Part shown: positions 1 through 9,400 of the stretch, piece after piece | Position numbering within the stretch: the stretch's first letter is position 1 | Layout of the letters: each line of letters opens with the position of its first letter | From: Modestobacter marinus | GTDB lineage: Bacteria > Actinomycetota > Actinomycetes > Mycobacteriales > Geodermatophilaceae | NCBI RefSeq assembly: GCF_019799945.1 | Contig: NZ_JABGCH010000008.1 | Location: 1-64,000, forward strand | Direction of reading: 5' to 3' | DNA: 64,000 nucleotides | Translations under genes and position numbers: made by a program | The notes under the pieces: generated by a model | Told to the model about the DNA's origin: nothing | What the model saw: only the letters and a program-made list of their open reading frames with translations | Databases searched by the model: none

Positions 1-187
1 ACGGCGGCGTGATCTGTACACGCACGTCGCCGTCCAGGTCGACCCGGAGGAGGGCGCCACGATCGACGCCGCGCGCGCTCGGACGTACCTGGAGAGCTAC
101 TTCTACAGCGCCCGGGTGTCCCTGTACTGGGGTAGCACCGAGCACTTCGTCAAGGAGTTGGCGCAGGCCTGGGGTGCGCGGAGATGA
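1..187 (+). CDS. C-terminal end of an unrecognised protein (5' partial)
   Basis: The reading frame starting at base 2 is open from the window edge to a TGA at 185-187 and encodes about 61 residues ending in WGARR. The visible part is hydrophilic with an aromatic stretch (ESYFYSARVSLYWGST) and no membrane segment. Its stop overlaps the start of the next gene as ATGA, so the two are probably translationally coupled and form one operon. The partner is an nSTAND1-WD40 NTPase, so this protein could be an effector or adaptor of that system; this is context only, as I do not recognise the fold. GC-rich third positions support real coding. Confidence 0.6.
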   Translation, partial: RRRDLYTHVAVQVDPEEGATIDAARARTYLESYFYSARVSLYWGSTEHFVKELAQAWGARR

Positions 188-3100
188 CCGCCACCGACAC
201 GCCGCCACGGGTGGGCAACCCCTACGTCGGCCCGACGTCCTTCCGGCTGGGCGACCCGCTGTACGGACGCGATCGGGAACGCGAGGACCTGCTCGACCTG
301 CTCGTCGCCGAGCGGATCGTCCTGCTGTACTCGCCCTCCGGGGCCGGGAAGACGTCGCTGATCCAGGCCGCCCTAATTCCGTCCCTGCAGGAGGCCGGCT
401 TCGAGGTGCTGCCGGTCATCCGGGTCACCCACGCGCTCAAGCCGCGGCCCGGGATGCCCGAGCCCCGCAACCGCTACGTGATGAGCGTGCTGCTCTCCCT
501 CGAAGAGGGGGTGCCGCCGGCGAGCCAGCGACCGGTCGCCGAGCTGGCGACCCTGACGCTGCGGGAGTACCTGGACGCCCACGCCGACCGGGACGGCCGG
601 CCGGGTAACCAGGTGCTGGTCTTCGACCAGTTCGAGGAGGTGCTCACCGCCGACCCCACCGACGAGCCGGCGAAGCACGCGTTCTTCAACGAGCTCGGCC
701 AGACGCTGCGCGACCGGGGCCACTGGGCGTTGTTCTCGATGCGGGAGGATTTCCTCGCCGCCCTGGACCCCTACCTCATCCACATCCCGACGCGGTTCCG
801 GACGAGGTTCCGGTTGGATCTGCTCTCCGTGGACCAGGCGCTCGAGGCGATGCGCCGCCCGGCGGAGCAGGCGGGCGTCCACTTCACCGAGGAGGCCGCC
901 CGGCAGCTGGTGGACGACCTGCGGACCGTGCGCATGCAGCGGCCGGGCGGGGTCACCGAGGTGCTCGGCTCCTCCGTCGAGCCGGTCCAGTTGCAGGTCG
1001 TCTGCCACCTGCTGTGGTCAATGCTGCCCTCCGATGCCACGGAGATCACCCGCGTCGACGTCGAGGCCTTGGGCAGGGTGGACCAGGCGCTGGCCGGTTA
1101 CTACGCCGAGCGGGTCCGCACCGCGGCGGAGCGGACCGGGGTGCCTGAGCGCGCCATCCGGGAGTGGTTCGAGGACCGCCTGATCACCCCACAGGGTCTG
1201 CGCAGCCAGGTGCTGGAGGGCCCCGAGCCCTTCGGGGAGGCCGGGCACCGCCTGCTGGGCGAGCTCCTCGACGCCCACCTCGTCCGCGCCGAGATGCGTC
1301 GGCAGGCCACGTGGTACGAGCTGGCGCACGACCGGCTGATCGAACCTGTCCGGCGGGACAACGCCGCCTGGCGCGCGCAGCACCTGTCCTCTTTCGAGCG
1401 CGCGGCCGCGCTGTGGGAGCAGGAGGGCAAGCCGGACCGCCTGCTCCTGCTGGGCGCGGACCTCGCCGCCGCGGAGGAGGACGACGTCGTCCGATCGGGT
1501 GCACTCACGCACCGGCAGCGGGAGTTCCTCGAGGCATCGAGACGGGCATCAGAAAGGAGCGCCCGCCGCCGGCTGCGTCAGGCGCGCTCGATCGCGGCGA
1601 CAATGGCACTGCTCTTGGTTGCTGCCTCCGCGCTCGGCCTATATGCCTGGCGAAAGTCGGGAGACGCCCGAGAGGCGTCCGATCTGGCCGCTGCGCGGGA
1701 GCTGGCCGCCCGTGCGGACCGGTTGGTGAGCACGCGTCCGGATCTGGCCATCCTGCTCGGCCTGCAGAGCCTGAGCCTGGCCAGCGGCCAGGACGAGCCC
1801 CCTCCCCCCGGGCTGGTCACCGGGCTGGCCCAACTCACCCACCGCACCATGCTGTTGCTCCGCGGCGACCAGGGGGCGGTGTTCGACGCGGCGGTCAGCT
1901 CTGACGGGGCGCTACTGGCCACGGCCGGCGAGGACGCGACGGTGCGGCTCTGGGACACAGCCACCGGCCGACCGGACGGCGCGCCGCTGGAGGGTCACAG
2001 CGGCGCAGTCAATGCCGTGGCGTTCCGCCCCGACGCCGCCCTGCTGGCCACCGCCGGTACCGACCGAACGGTGCGGCTGTGGAACACCGCCACCGGCCAA
2101 CCGCACGGCGCGCCGCTGGAGGGCCACACCGACGCGGTGACCGCGGTGGCGTTCCGCCCCGACGGGGCCCTGCTGGCCACCGCCGGTACCGACCGAACGG
2201 TGCGGCTGTGGAACGCCGCTACCGGCCAACCGCACGGCGCGCCGCTGGAGGGACACGGCGGCACGGTGAACGACGTGGCGTTCAGCCCCGACGGCGCGCT
2301 GCTGGCCAGCGCCGGCGACGACGGTACGGTGCGGCTGTGGGAGACCACGACCGGGCAGCCGCACGGCGAGCCGCTGCGTGGTCACACCGGCACGGTGACC
2401 GCCGTGGCGTTCAGCCCGAGCGAGCCCCTGCTGGCCAGCGCCAGCACGGACGGAACGGTGTGGTTGAGGGACACCGCCACATTTCAGCCGCACGGCGCGC
2501 CGCTGGAGGGCCACCGCGGCGCGGTGACCGCCGTGGCCTTCAGCCCGAGCGAGCCCCTGCTGGCCAGCGCCAGTACCGACCGGACGGTGCGACTGTGGGA
2601 CAGCGCCACCGGCCGTCCGCACGGCGATCCGCTGGCCGGCCACGACGGCGCGGTGACCGCCGTGGCGTTCAGCCCCGACGGTGCTTCTCTGGCCAGCGCC
2701 GGCACCGACCAGACGGCGCGGATCTGGGCAGTCGCCGACACCTATTCCGTCCGCCGACGGCTGGCCGGCGATCCCGGCCTGGTCCTCGGGGTGGCGTTCA
2801 CCCCGGACGGGACCCTGCTGGCCACCACCGGCGCCAACGGCACGGTGCGGTTGTGGGAGACGGCCACCGGCCAGCCGCACGGCGAGCCGCTGACCGGCCA
2901 CCGAGGCGTGGTCAGCGGGGTGGCGTTCAGCCCGGACGGGACCCTGCTGGCCAGCGCCGGCGGCGACGGGACGGTGCGGCTGTGGGAGACCGCGACCGGC
3001 CGGCCGCGCGGCGATCCGCTGGCCGGCCACGCCGGCCCGGTGTGGGGGGTGGCGTTCAGCCCGGACGGGGCCCTGCTGGCCACCGCCGGTAACGACCGGA

Positions 3101-3819
3101 CGGTGCGGCTGTGGGATCCGGCCACCGGCCGGCCACACGGCGATCCGCTGACCGGCCACACCGGCCCGGTGTGGGGGGTGGCGTTCAGCCCGGACGGAGC
3201 CCTGCTGGCCACCGCCGGTCACGACCGGACGGTGCGGCTGTGGGATCCGGCCACCGGCCGGCCACACGGCGCGCCGCTGACCGGCCACCTCGATCGGGTG
3301 AGAGGGGTGGCGTTCAGCCCCGACAGCACCGGTCTGGCCAGTGCAGGCGCCGACGGAACGGTGCGGCTGTGGGACACCGCCACCGGTCGGCCCGCCGGCG
3401 AGCCGCTGCAGGGCCACATCGACGCGGTAAACGCGGTCGCGTTCAGCCCGGGCGGGCGTCTGCTGGCCAGCGCCAGCACCGACGGAACCGTGCGGTTGTG
3501 GAACACCGCCACCGGCCGGCCGGACGGCGAGCCGCTCGCAGGCCACGGCGGCGCGGTCAACGGGGTGGCGTTCAGCCGCGACGGCTCCCTCCTCGTCTCC
3601 GCGGGCACGGACCAGACGGCGCTGTTGTGGTACCTGCGCTGGTGGGATGAACCGCCCTCGGACTGGGTCAGGGCCGGCTGCCAGCTGGTCAACCGCAACC
3701 TGTCCCGAGACGAATGGGAGCAGTTCGCCGCGGAACTGGAGTACCAGCGGACCTGTCCCACCCTGCCGGCAGGGAACGGTGCACCGGAAGATGCCCCGCC
3801 AGCGCAGTACTCGTCGTAG
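184..3819 (+). CDS. nSTAND1 NTPase with WD40 repeats (14 repeats)
   Basis: A 1211-residue STAND-type NTPase sensor. The NTPase begins near residue 25; Walker A is PSGAGKTS (K56) and Walker B is VFDQFEE (147-152), typical of nSTAND1. A winged-helix-like region follows, and residues about 470-490 form one hydrophobic segment (MALLLVAASALGLYAW), so the protein is probably membrane anchored. From about residue 555 I count 14 WD40 repeats of 42 residues ending in TVRLWD-type strands, enough for two seven-bladed propellers. A conserved tail (GCQLVNRNLSRDEW, then RTCP) closes the protein. In this family the propeller is thought to sense a ligand and the NTPase to switch or oligomerise. The start is the ATG that overlaps the upstream stop. 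Repeats are very similar to each other, suggesting recent amplification. The partner effector is not certain. Confidence 0.92.
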   Translation: MTATDTPPRVGNPYVGPTSFRLGDPLYGRDREREDLLDLLVAERIVLLYSPSGAGKTSLIQAALIPSLQEAGFEVLPVIRVTHALKPRPGMPEPRNRYVMSVLLSLEEGVPPASQRPVAELATLTLREYLDAHADRDGRPGNQVLVFDQFEEVLTADPTDEPAKHAFFNELGQTLRDRGHWALFSMREDFLAALDPYLIHIPTRFRTRFRLDLLSVDQALEAMRRPAEQAGVHFTEEAARQLVDDLRTVRMQRPGGVTEVLGSSVEPVQLQVVCHLLWSMLPSDATEITRVDVEALGRVDQALAGYYAERVRTAAERTGVPERAIREWFEDRLITPQGLRSQVLEGPEPFGEAGHRLLGELLDAHLVRAEMRRQATWYELAHDRLIEPVRRDNAAWRAQHLSSFERAAALWEQEGKPDRLLLLGADLAAAEEDDVVRSGALTHRQREFLEASRRASERSARRRLRQARSIAATMALLLVAASALGLYAWRKSGDAREASDLAAARELAARADRLVSTRPDLAILLGLQSLSLASGQDEPPPPGLVTGLAQLTHRTMLLLRGDQGAVFDAAVSSDGALLATAGEDATVRLWDTATGRPDGAPLEGHSGAVNAVAFRPDAALLATAGTDRTVRLWNTATGQPHGAPLEGHTDAVTAVAFRPDGALLATAGTDRTVRLWNAATGQPHGAPLEGHGGTVNDVAFSPDGALLASAGDDGTVRLWETTTGQPHGEPLRGHTGTVTAVAFSPSEPLLASASTDGTVWLRDTATFQPHGAPLEGHRGAVTAVAFSPSEPLLASASTDRTVRLWDSATGRPHGDPLAGHDGAVTAVAFSPDGASLASAGTDQTARIWAVADTYSVRRRLAGDPGLVLGVAFTPDGTLLATTGANGTVRLWETATGQPHGEPLTGHRGVVSGVAFSPDGTLLASAGGDGTVRLWETATGRPRGDPLAGHAGPVWGVAFSPDGALLATAGNDRTVRLWDPATGRPHGDPLTGHTGPVWGVAFSPDGALLATAGHDRTVRLWDPATGRPHGAPLTGHLDRVRGVAFSPDSTGLASAGADGTVRLWDTATGRPAGEPLQGHIDAVNAVAFSPGGRLLASASTDGTVRLWNTATGRPDGEPLAGHGGAVNGVAFSRDGSLLVSAGTDQTALLWYLRWWDEPPSDWVRAGCQLVNRNLSRDEWEQFAAELEYQRTCPTLPAGNGAPEDAPPAQYSS

Positions 3820-3961
3820 CCGTCCGACTCGACCACCATGCCGTGCAAGTGAGGCGCCATCAGAGGAACGCATCCAGTATCAGAATCGAGCCCGTGGACT
3901 CTGTTCCAACGGGCGATGTCCCGGAAGACGGAGATCGATTCAAGGAGAGGAGGGGCAACGC

Positions 3962-4228
3962 GTGACCTACGACGGTCCATGGCCGCGGCGCTCCTCCACG
4001 TCGTTCGCGGCCATGGTCCCGGCTCTCACGGCCGCACCCGCGTACGCAGTTGTTCCCTCTTCTGCCGCGGAACCGGCAGCTGCTGCCGGCTGGACGTTCG
4101 TGGCGACCTATCCGGACTTGGCGTCCTGCCAAGCCGCGGGTCCGCACAACCCTTGTAGCGATCCTGAGTGGCAGTGCTGGGCATCCACCAGTCTGCCAGG
4201 TGGGTACGACCTGTACGTCTTCCTGTGA
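3962..4228 (+). CDS. Small secreted cysteine-containing protein
   Basis: An 88-residue ORF starting at a GTG just after a strong purine-rich ribosome site (AAGGAGAGGAGG). The N-terminus has a basic PRR stretch followed by an apolar Ala-rich segment ending in APAYAV, consistent with a Sec signal peptide with cleavage near AYA. The mature part is about 55 residues with three Cys (SCQAA, NPCSD, QCWAS). No known domain is recognised. It sits between the WD40 NTPase and the peptidase-like gene, on the same strand. It could be an unrelated small exported protein or part of the island. Confidence 0.55.
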   Translation: MTYDGPWPRRSSTSFAAMVPALTAAPAYAVVPSSAAEPAAAAGWTFVATYPDLASCQAAGPHNPCSDPEWQCWASTSLPGGYDLYVFL

Positions 4229-4288
4229 GGGGCGGATCCGGCGTCGACTCGCACACGTGGGCGGCATCGTGAGTCCTGGAGGGGGCTC

Positions 4289-4339
4289 GTGAGCATCGTT
4301 TTCAAGACCTGCCGTCCGTGCCGGCGTGATGAGGGGTGA
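4289..4339 (+). CDS. Possible 16-residue leader peptide coupled to the next gene
   Basis: A GTG at 4289 follows a strong Shine-Dalgarno (GGAGGGGG) at good spacing and opens a 16-codon frame (SIVFKTCRPCRRDEG) with a CxxC motif. Its TGA overlaps the GTG start of the next gene as GTGA. The next gene has no well-spaced ribosome site of its own, so the short frame could couple its translation. Alternatively it marks an indel at the true N-terminus of the downstream gene. Confidence 0.3.
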   Translation: MSIVFKTCRPCRRDEG

Positions 4340-5784
4340 CCGGGGTCGCGGCGGCGGACGCCCCGCTCGTGCTCAACGGGATCGACGCCGACACGGGCGC
4401 TTACCTCACGCCTCAGCTGGCGTTGGCCGACGTGGCTCGCGCCCTGCGGGATGATCCCACTCCGCCCCCGGGGGTGCGCCAGCTGCGCCGGCGCCGGCAG
4501 GACGACGAGGATCACTTCGGGGTCATCTATGGGCGTGACCCGCAGGATCTGGCCTCGGTGGGCTGGGGCGTGGTCGTCCCGCCGGACGTCGACCCCGCGG
4601 TGCTGGAGGCCCTCGACCCTCTCCTCCGGCTGCGGGAGGAGCAGGCCGGCGACCTGTTCCAGCGCCTCGAACTGCGTCCCGGGGAGGACAAGGACGACTT
4701 TCTGGCCCGCTACGGAATGGGCCCGTCAGTCGCCGACCCGCACAAGGTTCCCTACTACCTGCTGCTCGCGGGGTCACCGGACGAGATCCCCTTCGACGTC
4801 CAGTACCAGCTGGCTGTGTCCTACGCCGTCGGGCGCCTGGATCTCGAGGATGCCGAGGCCTGTGCCGCCTACGCGGCGACCGTCGTGGCCGCCGAGCGGA
4901 GCCTGGACGTCCCGGCCGACGGCGTCCCCACGGCCTCTGCACGCCGGCTCCACCTCTTCGCCACCCGGCATCCCGGGGACACGCCCACAACCCTGAGCGC
5001 CTCGCGACTCGCGGAGCCGCTGCACCAGGAGTTGCGGGAGGCGGCGCGGACCTGGCACGTCGACACCGACATCGGCGCGGGTGCCACGCGCACCCGGCTG
5101 GAGGACCTCCTGACCGGTCCCCAGGCCCCGGATCTGCTCTTCACGGCGAGCCACGGCATCGGGGGGACGCGGGCGCACCGCGACCTCGCCGGGGCCCTGC
5201 TCTGCCAGAACTGGCCCGGTCCCCTTGCCGCTCGCGGCCCCGTCAACGAGGAGCAGTACCTGGCCGCGCACCACCTGCGCTCCGACACGCCGGTCGGGCC
5301 GAAGGTGGTGTTCTCCTTCGCCGGTTTCGGGGCGGGCACACCCCACGTCTCCGACTACCCGGGGGGTCCCGACGGCGCGGAACTGCCGGCTACCGGGTTC
5401 ACCGCGCGGCTTCCCCAGCGGCTGCTCGGCGCGCCCGCCGGCGGCGCGCTGGCCTTCGTGGGGCACGTCGGCCGGGCCTGGAGCTGCTCGTTCCCGTGGA
5501 GGGGCTTGGCCGCGCAGGTGCCCCCTCTCCAGAGCACCCTGCTGGCGCTGATGGACGGCGCCCGGCTCGGATGGGCGATGGAGAGCCTGACCTCCCGGTA
5601 CGCGGAGATCGCCACCGAACTCACCCGCCGCATGGACGGGTTCCGGAGGTACGGCAAGCGCATCGACGACGCAGATCTGGTCGGACTGTGGACGGCCACG
5701 CACGACGCCCGCGTCCATGTGGTGCTCGGTGATCCGGCGGTCCGTGTGGCACCGCGCGGCAGCGCCGGGCTCGGCATGGGCTGA
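4336..5784 (+). CDS. C25/caspase-like peptidase-fold protein, catalytic Cys apparently lost
   Basis: A 482-residue protein. The second half carries a caspase/gingipain (clan CD)-like layout: strand-His motif LLFTASHGIG (H273), then a hydrophobic strand ending VVFSFAGFGAGTP (residues about 324-337). In active relatives I would expect Cys after the Ala of this motif (ACFGAGTP); here codon 330 is GGT, glycine. The protein may therefore be a non-catalytic scaffold or an inactive copy. Later segments (GGALAFVGHVGRAWSC, and VLGDPAVRV at the C-terminus) also resemble this family. No signal peptide or membrane helix is seen. Start is a GTG overlapping a short upstream frame. It lies between an nSTAND1-WD40 gene and a trypsin-STAND gene, a setting typical of peptidase effectors of conflict systems. 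The family call is by motif only. Confidence 0.65.
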   Translation: MTGVAAADAPLVLNGIDADTGAYLTPQLALADVARALRDDPTPPPGVRQLRRRRQDDEDHFGVIYGRDPQDLASVGWGVVVPPDVDPAVLEALDPLLRLREEQAGDLFQRLELRPGEDKDDFLARYGMGPSVADPHKVPYYLLLAGSPDEIPFDVQYQLAVSYAVGRLDLEDAEACAAYAATVVAAERSLDVPADGVPTASARRLHLFATRHPGDTPTTLSASRLAEPLHQELREAARTWHVDTDIGAGATRTRLEDLLTGPQAPDLLFTASHGIGGTRAHRDLAGALLCQNWPGPLAARGPVNEEQYLAAHHLRSDTPVGPKVVFSFAGFGAGTPHVSDYPGGPDGAELPATGFTARLPQRLLGAPAGGALAFVGHVGRAWSCSFPWRGLAAQVPPLQSTLLALMDGARLGWAMESLTSRYAEIATELTRRMDGFRRYGKRIDDADLVGLWTATHDARVHVVLGDPAVRVAPRGSAGLGMG

Positions 5785-6125
5785 GCGGGCATGGAGCACT
5801 TCGAAAGCCGAGCCGGTGCCGGGGCGCGACGACCGATACCGCTTGGTGGCGTCCGACGCCGCCGGGGGCCGAGAGCCCCGAGGACACGGGCGCGTACAGC
5901 ACGGAACTGACCGCCTCGCCGCGCGCGAGGCACCCACGGACGTCTTCGTCCTGAGTCACAAAGGTCAGACTCTGTCCGACGACGGAGTCGCGGAACTCGG
6001 GGGCCTCGTCGTGGGAACGGGAAGTCTCCCCACCTTCGCGGCGTGTCCCGCTGTGGGATCCGGGATGAGGTTCCGGCTGGGAGGGCGCCGTGCCACGGTT
6101 CGGGCTGTCGTCGAGGAGGATCACC
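5785..6125. other. Gap without a convincing gene
   Basis: About 340 bases between the peptidase-like gene and the TRYPCO2 gene. Open frames here lack a ribosome site and family features. I see no RNA gene or strong hairpin. Confidence 0.5.
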
Positions 6126-6437
6126 GTGGGCGATGAGAACGGTCGGGTGCCGGTGGCGGCGTTCGTGGCCGGCTTGCGCGCGGAGCTGCGGGAGGCGCAG
6201 GCGGCCCGGGAATCGGGGTTGCAGTTCGCGGTGGGGCCGGTGCAGGTGGAGTTCACCGTGGTGACCGGCCGGGAGGGCGGTCCGGAGGGCAAGGTGCGGT
6301 TCTGGGTGATCGAGGCCGGCGGATCCGCCAAGTGGTCGCAGGCGGAGACGCAGACGGTCACCCTGACACTCACCCCGGTCGACGAACGCGGCCAGCCGCT
6401 GTACATCGGCGACCAGGTGCCCGGTCCGCCGCCGTAG
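6126..6437 (+). CDS. TRYPCO2 family protein (trypsin-co-occurring domain 2)
   Basis: A 103-residue protein. The GTG start at 6126 is chosen because GAGGAGG precedes it at correct spacing; an ATG 36 bases upstream lacks such a site. The layout is the TRYPCO2 pattern: an N-terminal helix (FVAGLRAELREAQAARESG), a strand with VGPVQVEFTVV, then KVRFWVIEAGG and a TVTLTLTPV strand. This small domain is known from genes adjacent to trypsin-like proteases in STAND-based conflict systems and is thought to act as an adaptor or regulator of the protease. Here a trypsin-STAND-TPR gene follows 48 bases downstream, as expected for one operon. Confidence 0.85.
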   Translation: MGDENGRVPVAAFVAGLRAELREAQAARESGLQFAVGPVQVEFTVVTGREGGPEGKVRFWVIEAGGSAKWSQAETQTVTLTLTPVDERGQPLYIGDQVPGPPP

Positions 6438-6485
6438 TGAGCTGCCCTCCTTCGGCGGAGCGGCAACGGCGGACCGGAGGCGCGG

Positions 6486-9400
6486 ATGGACGTCGGACGG
6501 GTCATCGAGCTCTACGCGCCGCCGGCCCCGACCCGAGCAGCGGGAGAGGTCGGGTCCGGCTACCGGCTGACCGAGCAGCTGGTCCTCACCGCTGCCCACG
6601 TGGTCGCCGGGCTGCCGGTGGCCGCACCGGACGCGCCGGTGCTGGACACGCTGGAGCCGGCCGGGGTGTGCCAGGCCCGGCCGATCGGCCACGCGGACTG
6701 GCTTCCGGCGGTCGTGGTGTGGCGGAACGAGGCCGCCGACGTGGCGGTGCTGCGCCTGACGGCCAACGCGCCGCGGCTGCCGCCGGCCGGTCCAGCCCCG
6801 CGCTGGGGCCGGATGGAGGGCACCGAGCCGATCGCGGTCAGCGCCGTCGGGTTCCCGTGGGCGCAGGAGCGTCCGAACCGGGTGCGCGATACCGAGCACC
6901 TGTACGGGTTCCTCGCCCCCGCCGCCCAACTGAAGTCCGGGCAGCTGGCAGTCACGGTGCTGACCTCCCCTCCGACCGAACGAAACAGCGGCTCGCCGTG
7001 GGCCGGGATGTCCGGGGCGGCCCTGTTCGCCGGCCCGTTCCTGATCGGCGTGGTGGTGGTGGATCCCGGCCGGTTCGGGACCGACCGGGTGGTCGCCGCC
7101 GCTGTCGCGCCACTGCTGGCCGACCCGGCGCTGATCGCGCTGCTCGGTCCCTCAGCCGCCATCGTCACTCCGATGGGGCCGCGGCTGCGGCTGGCCCTCA
7201 CCGCCGACACCTCGCTAGCCGTCATGCCGCCGTACCGGCCGCCTACTGCGTGGCTCGGGACGAGGCAGCCGGCCCGGCTTCTGCTACCCGAGTACGGCAT
7301 CGTGCCTTTTCTCGGCCGCGAGCAGGAGCTGCAGACGTTGCAGGCATGGTGCCTGAACGGGCCCAGCCGACCGCTGCGGCTGCTGCTGGGTGCCGGTGGT
7401 GCGGGCAAGTCCCGACTGGCCGCGGAGGTCTGCGTCCGCATGGCCGGGCACGGCTGGCAGGCCGGCCTCGCCGACCCGGACACCCCAGGCGGGCGGGTTG
7501 AGCTGACCTTCGACCGGGCCACCCTGCTCGTCGTCGACGACGCCGACCTCCACGGGCGGTTGCTCGAGGCGCTGGTGCGCATCCTGGGCTACTGGCCGCC
7601 GGACGCGCCGCCGGTGCGGCTGCTGCTGCTGGCGCGCCACACCGCCGGCTGGTGGGCCATCCTCAACCAGCGCACCGACCACCTCACCGACGACCTGGCA
7701 GAGGAATCGCTCGCGCTCATGGAGGGTGAACTGCCGGACAGCGAACGAGCAACCCACCACCTTCAGGCGCTCACCGCCTTCACCCGACACGTGCCCAACC
7801 CGGCCGACGCCGCCGAACGCACGGCTCCCGACCTGACCGATGCGGCATTCGCCAACCCGCTGCTGGTGCACATGACCGCCCTGCTGACCGCAGCCAGCGC
7901 CGAGGTGCCGACCACCGGGAACGCGGTGCGCGAGCGCGTACTGGACGCGGTCCTCGACTGGGAGCGGGCCCGATGGGCAGAGACCTTTCCATCGGACGTG
8001 CCCACCGGCGGCGCGACCACCCGCCAGCAGGCCGTCGCCGCGGCCACCCTGCTCGCGCCACCCGACGAGGCCGCCACCACCGCGCTGCTCACCCTCATCC
8101 GCGACTTCAGCGACGCCGCCGTCGGGGCCCGGGCAGCGGTAGCGACCTGGCTGCATGAGCTCTACCCCGGAGCTGGTCCGCCGTGGATCAGCCCGCTGCG
8201 CCCCGACCTGCTCACCGAACAACTGCTGACGACCTGCCCCGACCTCGCCGATCTGGTCCTCCCCGGCTACGACCGGCTCACCGCCGATGATCGGGCCCCT
8301 GGCGGAGCCCAGGTCGCGCAGCTGCTCACCGAGCTGACCCGCGCCGCCACCCGACCCCCAGTCCATCAGGCGCTGGACCGGCTGCTCGCCACCCGGCTAC
8401 CCGACCTGCTCACCACCGCACTCGCCGATCCGGCCGGCCAGCTGCCCGACCTGCTCAGCCGCGCCCTCGCCCTCGCTCCTCAACCGCAGTCCGCCGCCGC
8501 CCAGGTAGCCCGGTTGCCCCAGCGCAGCATCGGACTGGCTGCGCTCGCCGTCACGCTCACCGCCCAGGCCGTCGCCGCCTACCGCGACCTCGCCGTCACC
8601 GACCCCGACACTCACACTCCCACGCTCGCCACGTCGCTGAACCATCTGTCGGTGCGGCTGGCCGACCTCGGCCGCGCCGAGGACGCCCTGACCGCGATCG
8701 ACGAGGCCGTCACGCTGCGCCGCCGACTGGCCGCCACCCACCCCGACGCCTACACCCCCGACCTTGCCCGCTCGCTGAACAACCTGTCGAACCGGCTGGC
8801 CGACCTCGGCCGCGCCGAGGACGCCCTGACCGCGATCGACGAGGCCGTCACCACCTACCGCACGCTGACCGCCGCCCAACCCGACGCCTACACCCCCGAC
8901 CTCGCCGGCTCGCTGAACAACCTGTCGAACCGGCTGGCCGACCTCGGCCGCACCGAGGACGCCCTGACCGCGATCGAGGAAGCCGTCACCCTCCGCCGCC
9001 GGCTCGCCGCCACCCAACCTGACGCGTTCACCCCGGCCCTCGCCCGCTCGCTGCACAACCTGTCGAACCAGCTGGCCGACCTCGGCCGCGCCGGAGACGC
9101 CCTGACCGCGATCGAGGAAGCCGTCACCCTCCGCCGCCGGCTCGCGGCCACCCAACCTGACGCGTTCACCTCGGACCTCGCCAGCTCCCTGCAGACCTTT
9201 GCCTACGTGCTAGCCGAATTGGGCCGCGACCGGGACGCGCTGGCTGCTGATGAGGAGGCGGTGACCCTGTACCGCGGACTGAACACGCGTCACCTCGACA
9301 GGTACCGCGACGCCCTGACAACCGCCCTTCGCAACCTCGCAATCGGTCTGCGGACCCTGGGCCGTGACGCGGAGGCGGAGCAGACCAAGCGGGAAGCCGC

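Noticed and set aside
1912-3873. 653-codon open frame opposite the WD40 gene
   Set aside because: A shadow produced by GC-rich in-phase repeats; no family features, Arg/Gly-rich composition.
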